Source of the DNA: a bacterium
GTDB lineage: Bacteria; Myxococcota_A; UBA9160; SZUA-336
DNA: 64,000 nucleotides
Assembly (NCBI GenBank): GCA_024226335.1
Contig: JAAELY010000206.1
Coordinates: 1-64,000 of the forward strand
Reading direction: 5' to 3'
The position numbers were made by a program, and so were the translations under genes. Within the stretch, counting starts at the first letter, position 1. The number at the start of each line of letters is the position of its first letter. The notes under the pieces were generated by a model. That model ran no database searches, was not told where the DNA came from, and saw only the letters and a program-made list of their open reading frames with translations. This document shows, in pieces, positions 27,412 to 36,586 of the stretch.

Positions 27412-29648
27412 TGAGCGAGAGGCCGGTCTGGCGCAGACATGTGCCGCTTGCCCTGCCCGGCCCGAAGCGGCACGGTGTCGACACCATGGAGCGAGTCGTT
27501 CATCGCAGTTGCACTCTGTGCGAAGCCTCGTGCGGGATCTCGGTACACGTGGATGGAGACCGGATCAGTACGATCCGGGGTGACGCGAAGGATGCTCTCA
27601 GCCGCGGGCACATCTGTGCAAAGGGCTGGGCACTCAAGGATCTGCACGAAGATCCCGAACGCCTGCGTCAGCCGATTCGCCGCAAAGATCAGCGCTGGGA
27701 GCGCATCTCCTGGGACGAGGCCTTCGAACTCGCCAGCGAAGGAATTCTGGCGGTGCGTCGCAAACACGGCGAAGATGCGCTCGCTGCCTATCTGGGTGAA
27801 CCGCTAGTCCACAATCTCGGCTCGATCCTCTTCAGCGATGAGTTCATTGGCGCGCTGGGCACACACAAGCGCTTTAGCGCGAATTCCCTGGACCAGTTCC
27901 CCAAGCAACTCGCCTGCCACTGGATGTATGGAAGCGGCCTGTTCATTCCGGTTCCGGACATCGACCGCACTCACCACATGCTGATTCTCGGGGCAAATCC
28001 CGTGGTCTCCAACGGAAGCCTGATGACCGCACCCGGGATGCGCGGACGGCTCCAGGCGATCCAGAAACGTGGGGGCCGAGTCGTCGTGATCGACCCCGTG
28101 CGCACGGAGACGGCCAGACTTGCCGATGAACATCACTTCATCCGGCCAGACACGGATCCGCTTCTACTCGCTGCGATGATCCATACGATCTTCGCCGAGG
28201 ATCGGCTGCGCATGGGACGGTTGGGGGAATTCAGTGAAGGCCTGGAAACGCTGAAACGGGCCGTCGCCGGTTTCGCGCCGCGAGTCGTTGCATCGCGCGT
28301 TTGCATTCCCGAAGACGTGATCCGCTCACTGGCCCTTTCGTTCGGCGATGCCGAGAGCGCAGTCTGTTACGGCCGTATGGGAACCAGCACTGTCCGCTTC
28401 GGAACCGTTACGAGCTGGCTCGTCGAAGTCCTGAACGCAATCACGGGAAATCTCGATCGCTCCGGGGGTGCGATGTTCCCGCAACCACCGGTCGACGTGA
28501 TCTCGCTTCAACCACCGACCCGGCGCGGACGCTGGCACTCCCGGATACGAGGAACCCCTGAATTCATGGGAGAGCTGCCCTCGGCAAGCCTGGCCGAAGA
28601 GATCTCGACCCCGGGGGACGGACAGGTTCGCTCACTCGTCACGGTTGCAGGCAATCCGGTGTTGTCTTCTCCGGGTGGCCAACGGCTTGATGCGGCGTTG
28701 CGCGAACTCGATTTCATGGTGTCGATCGATTTCTATTTGAACGAAACTACGCGTCACGCTCACCTGATCCTGCCTCCGGTGGGGCCGCTCGAACGCGATC
28801 ATTTCGAGGTGGCGTTTTCGCTTTTTTCGGTGCGCAACGTGCCTCGCTGGTCTCCGCGAGTCTTCGATCCACCTGTGGGCGAGCGAAGCGACGGGGCGAT
28901 CCTCCTGGAACTCGCGCAGCGACTGCGTCGCGGACGCGGAGGAACGAGTCGAGTGCGAGCGCTGGCACTTTCTGCCGCGCTGCGCCTGGGCGCGGACCGG
29001 GCTGCGACGATCCTGCTCGACCTCGCTCTGCGTACGGGCCCACACGGCAGCGGTCTGCTTCCATGGCGGTCAGGGCTGAGCCTGAAGTCGCTACGCAAAG
29101 CAGAACACGGCATCGATCTGGGTCCCATCGAACCAGCGCTACCGGGACGTCTGCCGGGAGGAAGGAGTTCGATTGACCTGGCGCCGAAGGAAATCGTCCA
29201 GGAAGTACTTCAACTCGTAGACTGGGAGCCGGAAACAAACGACGGTCTTCTACTGATCGGGCGAAGGGAGAGCCGTAGCGTCAATAGCTGGTCGCACAAT
29301 CTCCCGAGCCTGGTCAAAGGGCGGATGCGCTGTGTGCTCTACATCCATCCGGCAGATGCGCAAGAACGTGGCATTGCGAATGGCAGTGACGTGAGTGTCA
29401 GTAGCCGGATCGGCCGCATCGAAGTGCCCGCCGAGATCACAGAAGCGGTAATGCCCGGCGTCGTCAGCCTGCCTCACGGCTACGGTCACGGTCGGGAGGG
29501 AACCGCCATGAAGATCGCCGCCGATCACCCCGGAGCCAGCATGAACGACCTCACCGATCCAGAGCGGGTCGATGCACTGTCCGGAAATGCCGTCCTCAGC
29601 GGAATCCCGGTCTCGGTGGCGCCGCTCGCCCGCACCGGGGCAGAGTAG
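27411..29648 (+). CDS. Molybdopterin-dependent oxidoreductase with [4Fe-4S] motif
   Basis: A 745-residue DMSO-reductase-family protein. The N-terminal iron-sulfur motif is C-x2-C-x3-C in SCTLCEASCG with the fourth Cys in GHICAKGW. The three molybdopterin-binding regions are visible, including MLILGANPVVSNGSLM, GGRVVVIDPVRTETA and a C-terminal dinucleotide-binding domain (PHGYGHGREGT). The region that usually supplies the metal ligand reads NSLDQFPKQLACHW, so I cannot tell which residue, if any, ligates Mo/W. No Tat signal is seen, so it is probably cytoplasmic. ATG 27411 overlaps the hydrolase stop; ATG 27486 is an alternative. Substrate unknown. Confidence 0.85.
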   Translation: MSERPVWRRHVPLALPGPKRHGVDTMERVVHRSCTLCEASCGISVHVDGDRISTIRGDAKDALSRGHICAKGWALKDLHEDPERLRQPIRRKDQRWERISWDEAFELASEGILAVRRKHGEDALAAYLGEPLVHNLGSILFSDEFIGALGTHKRFSANSLDQFPKQLACHWMYGSGLFIPVPDIDRTHHMLILGANPVVSNGSLMTAPGMRGRLQAIQKRGGRVVVIDPVRTETARLADEHHFIRPDTDPLLLAAMIHTIFAEDRLRMGRLGEFSEGLETLKRAVAGFAPRVVASRVCIPEDVIRSLALSFGDAESAVCYGRMGTSTVRFGTVTSWLVEVLNAITGNLDRSGGAMFPQPPVDVISLQPPTRRGRWHSRIRGTPEFMGELPSASLAEEISTPGDGQVRSLVTVAGNPVLSSPGGQRLDAALRELDFMVSIDFYLNETTRHAHLILPPVGPLERDHFEVAFSLFSVRNVPRWSPRVFDPPVGERSDGAILLELAQRLRRGRGGTSRVRALALSAALRLGADRAATILLDLALRTGPHGSGLLPWRSGLSLKSLRKAEHGIDLGPIEPALPGRLPGGRSSIDLAPKEIVQEVLQLVDWEPETNDGLLLIGRRESRSVNSWSHNLPSLVKGRMRCVLYIHPADAQERGIANGSDVSVSSRIGRIEVPAEITEAVMPGVVSLPHGYGHGREGTAMKIAADHPGASMNDLTDPERVDALSGNAVLSGIPVSVAPLARTGAE

Positions 29649-29722
29649 CCGGGCACAGCCCCGGTAGACCGCACCCCCGAAGAACGGATATCCTTCGAGT
29701 GCTCGAAGTAGGAGATCGAATC

Positions 29723-31231
29723 ATGAAGAAGCTCGACACGAACTGGGACGTCATTGTCGTAGGCTCAGGACTGGGCGGATTGACGGCCGCAACCCGACTC
29801 GCACGAGCCGGCCTGCGAGTGCTGGTCATCGAACAACACGTCTTCGCTGGTGGTTACGCTCATCATTTCTTGCGCAAGGTTAGAGGTACCGACATCGTCT
29901 ATGACTTCGATGTCGCGCTTCACCAGACTGGAAGCCTGAAACCGGGCATGGGCATGGATCGCATGTTGCGTGAACTCGGAATCAGACAGCGTATCGAGCT
30001 CAATCAATTCGACATCGCCTACCGCTCCCGCGGCCCTGCTCACGATCTACAGATTCCAGCAGATGCCGATGACTACGCAGCACTCTTGTGCGACAGCTTT
30101 CCCGAACACGCCGGTGGCATCCGCGACCTGTTCGAGACGATGCGTCGCATCCAGGGCAGCGAGGACGAAACCGGACCCAACGAAGCCGCAATGGCCACAA
30201 TGGGTCTGACCCTCGAAGAACTGGTTCATCAGCACGTTCGCGATGAGAGGATCACTTCGATCTTCGGAACGCTATGGGGCTATATCGGACTCGTCCCATC
30301 CAAAGCCTCGGCGTTCATCTACTCGATGATGTGGAACAGCTATCACTTCGGTGGTTGTTTCTACATGAAGGGCGGTGGACAGGCGCTTTCCAATGCCTTC
30401 GTTGCCGAGATCGAGGAGAACAACGGCCGCGTGATCCTGAATACCGAAGTTACGGACATCGTCACGGAAGGAGGCCGCATCGTCGGCGTAGAAACCGCGA
30501 AGAAGGGCTCGTTCCGGGCACCTTGCGTCGTGAGCAATGCGGCGGCTCCTCTCACATTCAACAACCTCATCGATCGCCCTGAACTCGTGAAAGCCGATCG
30601 AGAGGTCGACGAGTCGTTGCCGGTCGCATGTTCGATTCACCAGTCCTATATCGGCCTGCGCGGCGACGCGTCGAAGATCGGTCTTCCAGACCGCGGTGCC
30701 TTCTTCAACCGGACCTACGACCTGGACGCGGAATGGGATGCCGTTCAACGCGGCGACTACGAGTCCCAGGGTTGGCTCACGGGCAACCACAATCTCGCTG
30801 ATCCCGGCCATGAGCCCAAAGGCCGTTCGATCGTGCACGCGGCCACCATCGCCGTAGGAAAGCACTGGGTCGATCTCGATGATGATACCTACGCAGAAAA
30901 GAAACGCGATCTCGAGAATTACCTGGTCGATCGACTGGCCGAACAGATTCCTGATGTTCGCGATCGAATCGAAATCATCGAAACAGGCACGCCGCGCACG
31001 ATGAAACGCTACTCCAGCAATCCCTCCGGCTCGATCTACGGTTACGCCCTGGCTCCAGACTCGCATAGCGTCTTCCGACCCCAGCCGAGAACCTCCGTTC
31101 CCGGCCTCTACCTCGCGGGAGCCTGGACTTTTCCCGCTGCCGGATTTGGCGGAACCATGTCCTCGGGGCACAACACAGCGGGTCTGATTTTTGAAGACAT
31201 GGAAGGCCGACCGGAAACCGACAAGAGCTGA
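29723..31231 (+). CDS. FAD-dependent oxidoreductase, carotenoid isomerase/retinol-saturase-like
   Basis: A 502-residue flavoprotein starting at ATG 29723, which has AGGAG upstream. The FAD-binding VVGSGLGGLTAATRLARAG is at about 11-29, followed by VIEQHVFAGGYAHHF. The C-terminal signature PGLYLAGAWTFPAAGFGGTM matches the phytoene-desaturase/CrtISO/retinol-saturase superfamily. These enzymes reduce or isomerise polyunsaturated chains. No carotenoid genes are in the window, so the substrate is open. It lies 74 bases after the molybdopterin enzyme and 23 bases before the aminotransferase in the same direction, so a common transcript is likely. Confidence 0.86.
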   Translation: MKKLDTNWDVIVVGSGLGGLTAATRLARAGLRVLVIEQHVFAGGYAHHFLRKVRGTDIVYDFDVALHQTGSLKPGMGMDRMLRELGIRQRIELNQFDIAYRSRGPAHDLQIPADADDYAALLCDSFPEHAGGIRDLFETMRRIQGSEDETGPNEAAMATMGLTLEELVHQHVRDERITSIFGTLWGYIGLVPSKASAFIYSMMWNSYHFGGCFYMKGGGQALSNAFVAEIEENNGRVILNTEVTDIVTEGGRIVGVETAKKGSFRAPCVVSNAAAPLTFNNLIDRPELVKADREVDESLPVACSIHQSYIGLRGDASKIGLPDRGAFFNRTYDLDAEWDAVQRGDYESQGWLTGNHNLADPGHEPKGRSIVHAATIAVGKHWVDLDDDTYAEKKRDLENYLVDRLAEQIPDVRDRIEIIETGTPRTMKRYSSNPSGSIYGYALAPDSHSVFRPQPRTSVPGLYLAGAWTFPAAGFGGTMSSGHNTAGLIFEDMEGRPETDKS

Positions 31232-31254
31232 GATCCGGCGGATAGGAGAGAAAC

Positions 31255-32238
31255 GTGGAGATCATTCGCGCGGCTGAGATCATGGCGACCCACCCGGAAC
31301 ACCAACGCCTTCCGCACCCGCAGAACTACGCTCTCGGCGGCGCTTTCACCGCGGATCATCACTGCGGGCTGATCGAGGCCTCCGTTCCTCTGATCGATTG
31401 TGGTTTCATGCACGCCGATGCGGTGTACGACGTGGTAAGCGTGAGTCGCGGCGCCTTTTTCCGCCTCGATCAGCACCAGGATCGACTGGCACGCTCATGC
31501 GAAGCCATCCATCTGCAGAACCCGATGAACCGGAAACGGGAAGCCGAGATCCTGCACGAAACCGTCGCCCTCTCTGGCCTCAAGGACGCGTACGTTTGGT
31601 GGGCCGTCACACGCGGCCTGCCACCTCTGGGTCGCGGCGAAATGATCGACCCGCAGAATTTCCAGCCGCGTTTCTACGCCTTTGCCTCACCGTTCGTGTG
31701 GCTGGCCGACGACGATCAGCGAGCTCGCGGACTCGACCTCGTGCTCTCCCGCGAGCGGGTACGGATCTCACCGAGAGCCGTCGATCCGACGGCCAAGAAC
31801 TTCCACTGGCTGGACATGCAGATGGCACTGTTCGAAGCCGGTGAGCGCGGCGGCGAATGGGCAATGCTCCCGGATGAAGACGGATATCTCACCGAAGCCA
31901 CCGGAGCCAACGTCTTTGTGATTCGCGATGGCGTCGCCCTTACCCCCGACTCCGGTTGCCTGGAAGGCATCACACGCCAGAGCGTTTTCGACCTGTGTGC
32001 GGAGCTCGGCATCCACGCGAAAGCAACGCGGATCCACAGCAGTGAACTCGAGGATGCGGAGGAGATCTTCCTCACGACGACGGCCGGAAGCATCATGCCG
32101 GTGCGAACCATCGATGGCCGAGCGATTGGCGGGCGCGAAGGACCCGGAGAGATCGCGACGACCCTGCACAACCGCTACTGGGAACACCGCTGGGATGGCT
32201 GGGACACCACTCCCGTGCGCTACGAACTGGCGAAGTAG
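31255..32238 (+). CDS. Class IV (branched-chain-type) aminotransferase
   Basis: A 327-residue PLP enzyme of fold type IV. The PLP-binding Lys is expected in DPTAKNFHWLDMQM (about 181), with the cofactor/substrate segments EATGANVFVI and GCLEGITRQSVFDL and ETTTAG-type LTTTAGSIMPV. The N-terminal PLIDCGFMHADAVYDVVSV is the typical start of the family. It could act on branched-chain amino acids, D-amino acids or aminodeoxychorismate; the VYDVVS variant resembles uncharacterised members. GTG 31255 is the start, with TAGGAGAG upstream. The preceding two genes encode redox enzymes. Confidence 0.88.
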   Translation: MEIIRAAEIMATHPEHQRLPHPQNYALGGAFTADHHCGLIEASVPLIDCGFMHADAVYDVVSVSRGAFFRLDQHQDRLARSCEAIHLQNPMNRKREAEILHETVALSGLKDAYVWWAVTRGLPPLGRGEMIDPQNFQPRFYAFASPFVWLADDDQRARGLDLVLSRERVRISPRAVDPTAKNFHWLDMQMALFEAGERGGEWAMLPDEDGYLTEATGANVFVIRDGVALTPDSGCLEGITRQSVFDLCAELGIHAKATRIHSSELEDAEEIFLTTTAGSIMPVRTIDGRAIGGREGPGEIATTLHNRYWEHRWDGWDTTPVRYELAK

Positions 32239-32261
32239 AGTTGCAACGCAGCGTTGACTCT
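32237..32261. terminator. Hairpin between convergent genes
   Basis: AGAGT-CAACGC pairs with GCGTTG-ACTCT, an 11-bp stem with a 2-base bulge, overlapping the stop codons of the aminotransferase and the convergent acyl-CoA dehydrogenase genes. Its placement suggests a bidirectional terminator, although no long T-run follows on either side. Confidence 0.5.
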
Positions 32262-33448
32262 TAGGCGGTTTCCCCGTCGACACTGAAGCCGCCCGAGAGA
32301 TCAATTGCGAATCCGTGCTGGCGCAAGAGATCCTTGGCAACAGTGAGTTGCTGAATCTCGCTGGTTCCGCCACCGACGGTCCAGAGCTTGATGTCGCGGA
32401 GAAGCCGCTCCGGAGCGTGTTCGCGCAGATAACCGGCGCCACCCATGATCTGCATGGCATCGAGGGCCACACTGACGGCGGCCTCGGTCGCATACCACTT
32501 GGCGGCGCTCACCTGACGTTCGGTCACCGTTCGCGTTTCTTGCGCGCGGATCAATGCGAACATCGAGTTGCGAACGTTTTCCTGGGCGACGTAGATGCGC
32601 GCCAGCTTCTGCTGTGTGAGCTGGAAGGCCGCAATCGGCTTTCCGAATTGAACGCGCTGGGTCGTATGGGAAATCGATTCCTCCAGGCACCGCTCGATGA
32701 CACCCAGACACATCGCAACGATGGCAATGCGCTCGGTCGCCAGCGTCTGCTCCGCGGTAGCACGCGCTGGGCGATCCGGATCCCCTAGCAGATTTCCCCG
32801 GGGCACTCGCACATCGTCGAGAAAAATGTCCCCAGTGGGGGAGGCGTGCATGCCGAATTTCTCGAGGGGTGGCCCCGTCTCGAGACCGGGTGTTCCCCGT
32901 TCTACGACGACGGGAAAGATGCGGCTCTTGTCAGCCCGCTCTCCACCGGCGAGGCGCGCGTAGATCAGCAGGACGTCGGCCACGGGAGCATTCGAAGAAA
33001 AGGCCTTGCTGCCGTTCAATACGACTTCATCCCCTTCGATTCGCGCGGTCGTCTTCAACGCGAAAGCGTCGGAACCGGATTCCGATTCGGTCAGAGCCCA
33101 GCAACCGACCTTCTGAAGAGAAAGCACCGGTATCCCACAACGTTGGATCAATTCCGGATTGCCTCGGGTGGCGATCGTCGCACCGCAACCCAGATTCGAA
33201 ATGACCGATAGACACAGTCCCGGGCTGACCCGGGAGAGTTCCTTGGCCAGGATCGCGGGAACGGTAGGATCGGCGATCGCACCGGATCCGATCAGCCCCG
33301 CCATGTCGAGGGCGTCGGACATCTTCCTCATGACCTCGAAGACCGGGAGATCGCCGGATTCGAGTTTCGGAATACAGGGCTCGATCTCGCGCTGGCAGAA
33401 ATCGCGGATCACGCCTTCCATCGCCTTCTGTGTCTCGTCGAACTCCAT
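32261..33448 (-). CDS. Acyl-CoA dehydrogenase
   Basis: A 395-residue flavoenzyme with the standard three-domain acyl-CoA dehydrogenase layout. N-terminal helical domain (1-120) begins MEFDETQKAMEGVIRDFCQR; the FAD/beta domain has GCWALTESESGSDAFALKT (about 115-133); the C-terminal domain has RVQFGKPIAAFQLTQQKLA and the active-site region QIMGGAGYLREHAPERLLRD, with FAD-contact TVGGGTSEIQ. It oxidises an acyl-CoA to the enoyl-CoA and passes electrons to ETF. The chain specificity is not readable. The catalytic base expected after MGGAGYLRE is plausibly Glu in that segment. Confidence 0.92.
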   Translation of the reverse strand: MEFDETQKAMEGVIRDFCQREIEPCIPKLESGDLPVFEVMRKMSDALDMAGLIGSGAIADPTVPAILAKELSRVSPGLCLSVISNLGCGATIATRGNPELIQRCGIPVLSLQKVGCWALTESESGSDAFALKTTARIEGDEVVLNGSKAFSSNAPVADVLLIYARLAGGERADKSRIFPVVVERGTPGLETGPPLEKFGMHASPTGDIFLDDVRVPRGNLLGDPDRPARATAEQTLATERIAIVAMCLGVIERCLEESISHTTQRVQFGKPIAAFQLTQQKLARIYVAQENVRNSMFALIRAQETRTVTERQVSAAKWYATEAAVSVALDAMQIMGGAGYLREHAPERLLRDIKLWTVGGGTSEIQQLTVAKDLLRQHGFAIDLSGGFSVDGETA

Positions 33449-33520
33449 CGTCCCCTCCCCGCTCTCGACTGGCTCGAATCCTATCTTACGGGAACGATCT
33501 GTCGAGAAACCGGGGACGGT

Positions 33521-34192
33521 TCAGGGCTCATCCTTCGGGATGAGGTATCGCTTGCCCTCCTGGGCGAGCCAGCCTTCCTTCTTGAGTTCCTTGATGACGC
33601 GAGTGATCGTCTCGCGGCTGGTACCTACGAGGTCGGCGAGTTGCTGATGCGTGATCGGCGAGGTCGCGACCCGGTCGGGGTATTCCGAGAGCGTCTCCCG
33701 GGCGAGTCTGCGCATAAGGCGTCGGGCACGACCCTCGACCCGCTCGAAGAGCAGGCCGCGGATCTGCTCGTTGGTCTCGCGCAGGCGACGCGTGAGTTCG
33801 CGAATCAGTTCGAGCGAAAGTTCGGAGTTCTGTGCGAGCAGCGCGAGAAAATCGCTGCGCGAGAGTGCGAGCAGGAGACAGGGCTGCATCGTCTTCACGG
33901 ACGCCGAACGCGGTTCGCGATCGAGCAGGGACATCTCACCGACGAACTCCCCTGGACCGAGGATCTCCAGGATCTTCTCGCGCCCGTCGTCGGACATCTT
34001 GGCGACCTTTACCTGACCCTCCTGGATCACATACATGTAGTCGCCCAGCGTGCCCTCTTCGAAGATGACCGCATCCTTCGGAATCTTCCGGTCGATCAGC
34101 AGACCGGCAATTTCGCGCAGGTGTTTTTCATCCAACGCTTGAAAAAGCGGAATCCCGCGGAGTGCTTCGACCCTGTCTTTCATGGCGTTCAT
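33521..34192 (-). CDS. Crp/Fnr-family transcription regulator
   Basis: A 223-residue regulator. The cyclic-nucleotide-binding fold covers about 15-130 (IFEEGTLGDYMYVIQEGQV; GPGEFVGEMSLLDREPRSAS), followed by the dimerisation helix and a Crp-type winged helix (about 165-215: THQQLADLVGTSRETITRVI). The phosphate-binding cassette GEMSLLDREPRSAS is well preserved, so cAMP or cGMP binding is plausible. No N-terminal cysteine cluster, so it is not an FNR. Start ATG 34192; ATG 34183 is also possible. It is directly upstream of the acyl-CoA dehydrogenase and downstream of manC on the same strand. Confidence 0.92.
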   Translation of the reverse strand: MNAMKDRVEALRGIPLFQALDEKHLREIAGLLIDRKIPKDAVIFEEGTLGDYMYVIQEGQVKVAKMSDDGREKILEILGPGEFVGEMSLLDREPRSASVKTMQPCLLLALSRSDFLALLAQNSELSLELIRELTRRLRETNEQIRGLLFERVEGRARRLMRRLARETLSEYPDRVATSPITHQQLADLVGTSRETITRVIKELKKEGWLAQEGKRYLIPKDEP

Positions 34193-34193
34193 T

Positions 34194-35276
34194 CTACGCC
34201 AGATCCTTCCTTCCCCGAAGGGACAGTTCTTTGACGACCTCTCGGACTCCCTGTGCCTGGTCTTTTCGGCAGATCAACAGGGCATCGGCTGTGTCCACGA
34301 TCACAAGGTCGTGAACGCCCTGTAAAACAAGGGTTTTCCCGCCTTCATTCCACACGATATTGCCCGATGCTCCGAGACTGAGCGGCGTTTCCCCGGCAAC
34401 TGAATTGCCGTCGATCTGGGGAAGATGCCCCTCGAGTGCGTCCCAGCTGCCGAGGTCCGACCAGGCAAAACGCGCGCGCACCGCGAAGGTCCGCGCACTC
34501 CGTTCCAGCACGGCGTAGTCGAAAGAAATCGCCTCAGCAGCGCGAAAGGCGCCCAGCAACTCGACACGCGTCACGCGCTGACCCTTCGCGATCCTCTCGA
34601 GCGCCGGCCCGAGACCCTTCCAGACCTCGGGTGCGTGCTCGCGGGTTTCCGACAGGATGAGTTCCGGTCGCGCGACCAGCATGCCCGCATTCCACAGATA
34701 CTCACCGCTGTTGAAATAACGCTTCGCAACCCGGGATTTTGGTTTCTCCTGAAAGTTCTTCACGAGCTGCGCACCGCGGCCCCCCTTGCCGATGCGCAGA
34801 TAGCCATAGGCGGTATCGGGTCGGGTCGGTTGCACACCGATCAGGACCAGCTTCTCTCCCCGCGCGGCTGCCCGCACTGCAGTATCGACGGTCCGGGCAA
34901 ATTGATCCGGGCGGGGAATGTGGTGGTCGGCCGGGAAGATGCCGATCACACCGTCGCAGCCCTGCCCCAGTGCGCACGCTGCGGCGAATGCAATCGCCGG
35001 AGCCGTGTTCCGAGCGATGGGTTCGAATTGGAGAGTGACTCCCTTGTGCGGTCGCAGAGCCTTGCGCATGACACCGGCCAGTTCCCTCGCGGCAATCACC
35101 GAGGTCGGAGCCGTAGTCTTCAGGCGCGCCATGCGCAAAAGAGTTTCGTCGAGGAGCGTCTGCTCGCCCAGGAGTTTCACGAACGGTTTGGGCACAGCCT
35201 GGCGGCTCGCCGGCCAGAAACGCGTACCCGCGCCGCCGGCCAGGACGATCGGCCAGAGCGTGGTCTGGGAAGCTAT
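34194..35276 (-). CDS. manC: Mannose-1-phosphate guanylyltransferase
   Basis: The nucleotidyltransferase signature VLAGGAGTRFWPASRQAVPKPF is split here by position: LAGGAGTRFWPAS near residues 11-23, then PKPFVKLLG. Later segments GIFPADHHI, NFQEKPK, YLWNAGMLV and FAWSDLGSWDAL are typical of GDP-mannose pyrophosphorylase. It makes GDP-mannose for polysaccharide. The protein ends without the phosphomannose-isomerase domain, so it is the monofunctional form. No ATG, GTG or TTG fits near the true N-terminus. An ATA at 35276 overlaps the UDP-glucose dehydrogenase stop (ATAG) and gives the natural ASQTTLWPIVLAGG start; the only alternative is ATG 35411, which would add 45 unrelated residues. Confidence 0.9.
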   Translation of the reverse strand: MASQTTLWPIVLAGGAGTRFWPASRQAVPKPFVKLLGEQTLLDETLLRMARLKTTAPTSVIAARELAGVMRKALRPHKGVTLQFEPIARNTAPAIAFAAACALGQGCDGVIGIFPADHHIPRPDQFARTVDTAVRAAARGEKLVLIGVQPTRPDTAYGYLRIGKGGRGAQLVKNFQEKPKSRVAKRYFNSGEYLWNAGMLVARPELILSETREHAPEVWKGLGPALERIAKGQRVTRVELLGAFRAAEAISFDYAVLERSARTFAVRARFAWSDLGSWDALEGHLPQIDGNSVAGETPLSLGASGNIVWNEGGKTLVLQGVHDLVIVDTADALLICRKDQAQGVREVVKELSLRGRKDLA

Positions 35277-36586
35277 CGCCCTACTCCCGTGTAGCGGAAC
35301 CCGAGCTCTTCCATCTTCGGGCGATCGTAGATATTGCGCATATCGATGATCACGGGTTCTTCTAGCAGACTGTGGATGCGTTGAAGATCGAGCCGTCGGA
35401 ACTGATTCCATTCCGTCGCCAGCACGAGTGCGTCGCAGCCCTTCGCCGTGTCATACGAATCCTGACAGTAGGTCAGATCGGGCAGGTCCTGTGCCGCATT
35501 CGACATCGCCTGGGGATCGTAGGCGCGGATCCGCGCACCACGCTCGAGCAGGCGCTCGATCACTTCGATCGCCGGGGAATCGCGCACGTCGTCGGTATTG
35601 GGTTTGAAGCTCAGACCCAGCACACCGATCGTGCGGTTCTTCAAGTCGCCACCGAGGGCCTCTTCGACTTTCGACACCATGCGATCGCGTTGCGCCTCGT
35701 TGACCTCGAGGACCGACGACACGATCCGCTGGGGTACGCCGAATTCCTCGCTGAAGCGAACCAGTGAAGCGGTGTCCTTGGGAAAGCACGAGCCGCCGTA
35801 GCCGGGACCCGGGTGCAGGAATTTCGGACCAATGCGCCCGTCGAGCCCCATCGCACGAGACACGTGATGCACGTCTGCGCCGACACTCTCACACAGATTG
35901 GCAATCTCGTTGATGAAGCTGATCTTCGTGGCCAGGAAGGCGTTCGAGGCGTACTTGATCAGCTCCGAGGTCGCGACGTTCGTGATGACGAACGGAACCT
36001 CGATCAGGTTCAGAGGCGCGTAGAGATCCTTGAGGATGGCGATCGCCTCGGTGTCGTCGGCCCCGATCACGACCCGGTCGGGGTGCATGAAGTCGTCGAC
36101 CGCACTGCCCTCGCGCAAGAACTCGGGATTCGAAGCGACGGAGTAGCGGATGTCGGCCTTTCCGTGTTGCTGAGCCGATTCCGCGATCAGGCGCGACAGG
36201 CGCTCGGCGGTCTTCACAGGCACCGTGCTCTTGGTGACCACGACCTTGTAGCCATCGAGATGTTCACCGATCGTGCGCGCGACCGTGTCGACGTAGCTCA
36301 GGTCGGTACTGCCATCGGCAGCGGGCGGAGTGGGTACGGCAATGAAAACGACCAGGGAGCGCTGGATGGCGCTTCGTGTATCCGTGGTGAACGTGAGTCG
36401 ACCGGCCTCTGTGTTGCGGCGCACGATCTCTTCGAGTCCAGGCTCGAAGATGGGAATCTCACCCGCTTCGAGCCGCTCGATCTTCGATACGTCCTTGTCG
36501 ACGCAGGTCACATTGATTCCGAACTCGGCGAAACATGCGCCCGTCACGAGTCCGACGTATCCAGTTCCGATCACAGCTATGTTCAT
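35273..36586 (-). CDS. ugd: UDP-glucose 6-dehydrogenase
   Basis: A 437-residue enzyme that makes UDP-glucuronate. NAD-binding IGTGYVGLVTGACFAEFG starts at residue 6; the middle domain includes SNPEFLREGSAVDDFMHPDR; the catalytic cysteine is in GPGYGGSCFPKDT. The C-terminal domain has GLSFKPNTDDVRDSP. Start ATG 36586 has AGGAG about 9 bases upstream. It belongs to the sugar-nucleotide part of the exopolysaccharide locus, with two epimerases upstream and manC downstream. The UDP-glucuronate would be a substrate for UDP-glucuronate epimerases. Confidence 0.96.
   Translation of the reverse strand: MNIAVIGTGYVGLVTGACFAEFGINVTCVDKDVSKIERLEAGEIPIFEPGLEEIVRRNTEAGRLTFTTDTRSAIQRSLVVFIAVPTPPAADGSTDLSYVDTVARTIGEHLDGYKVVVTKSTVPVKTAERLSRLIAESAQQHGKADIRYSVASNPEFLREGSAVDDFMHPDRVVIGADDTEAIAILKDLYAPLNLIEVPFVITNVATSELIKYASNAFLATKISFINEIANLCESVGADVHHVSRAMGLDGRIGPKFLHPGPGYGGSCFPKDTASLVRFSEEFGVPQRIVSSVLEVNEAQRDRMVSKVEEALGGDLKNRTIGVLGLSFKPNTDDVRDSPAIEVIERLLERGARIRAYDPQAMSNAAQDLPDLTYCQDSYDTAKGCDALVLATEWNQFRRLDLQRIHSLLEEPVIIDMRNIYDRPKMEELGFRYTGVGR

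Noticed and set aside
30272-31171. Minus-strand frame inside the carotenoid-isomerase-like gene
   Set aside because: Antisense shadow; no ribosome site and no family resemblance.
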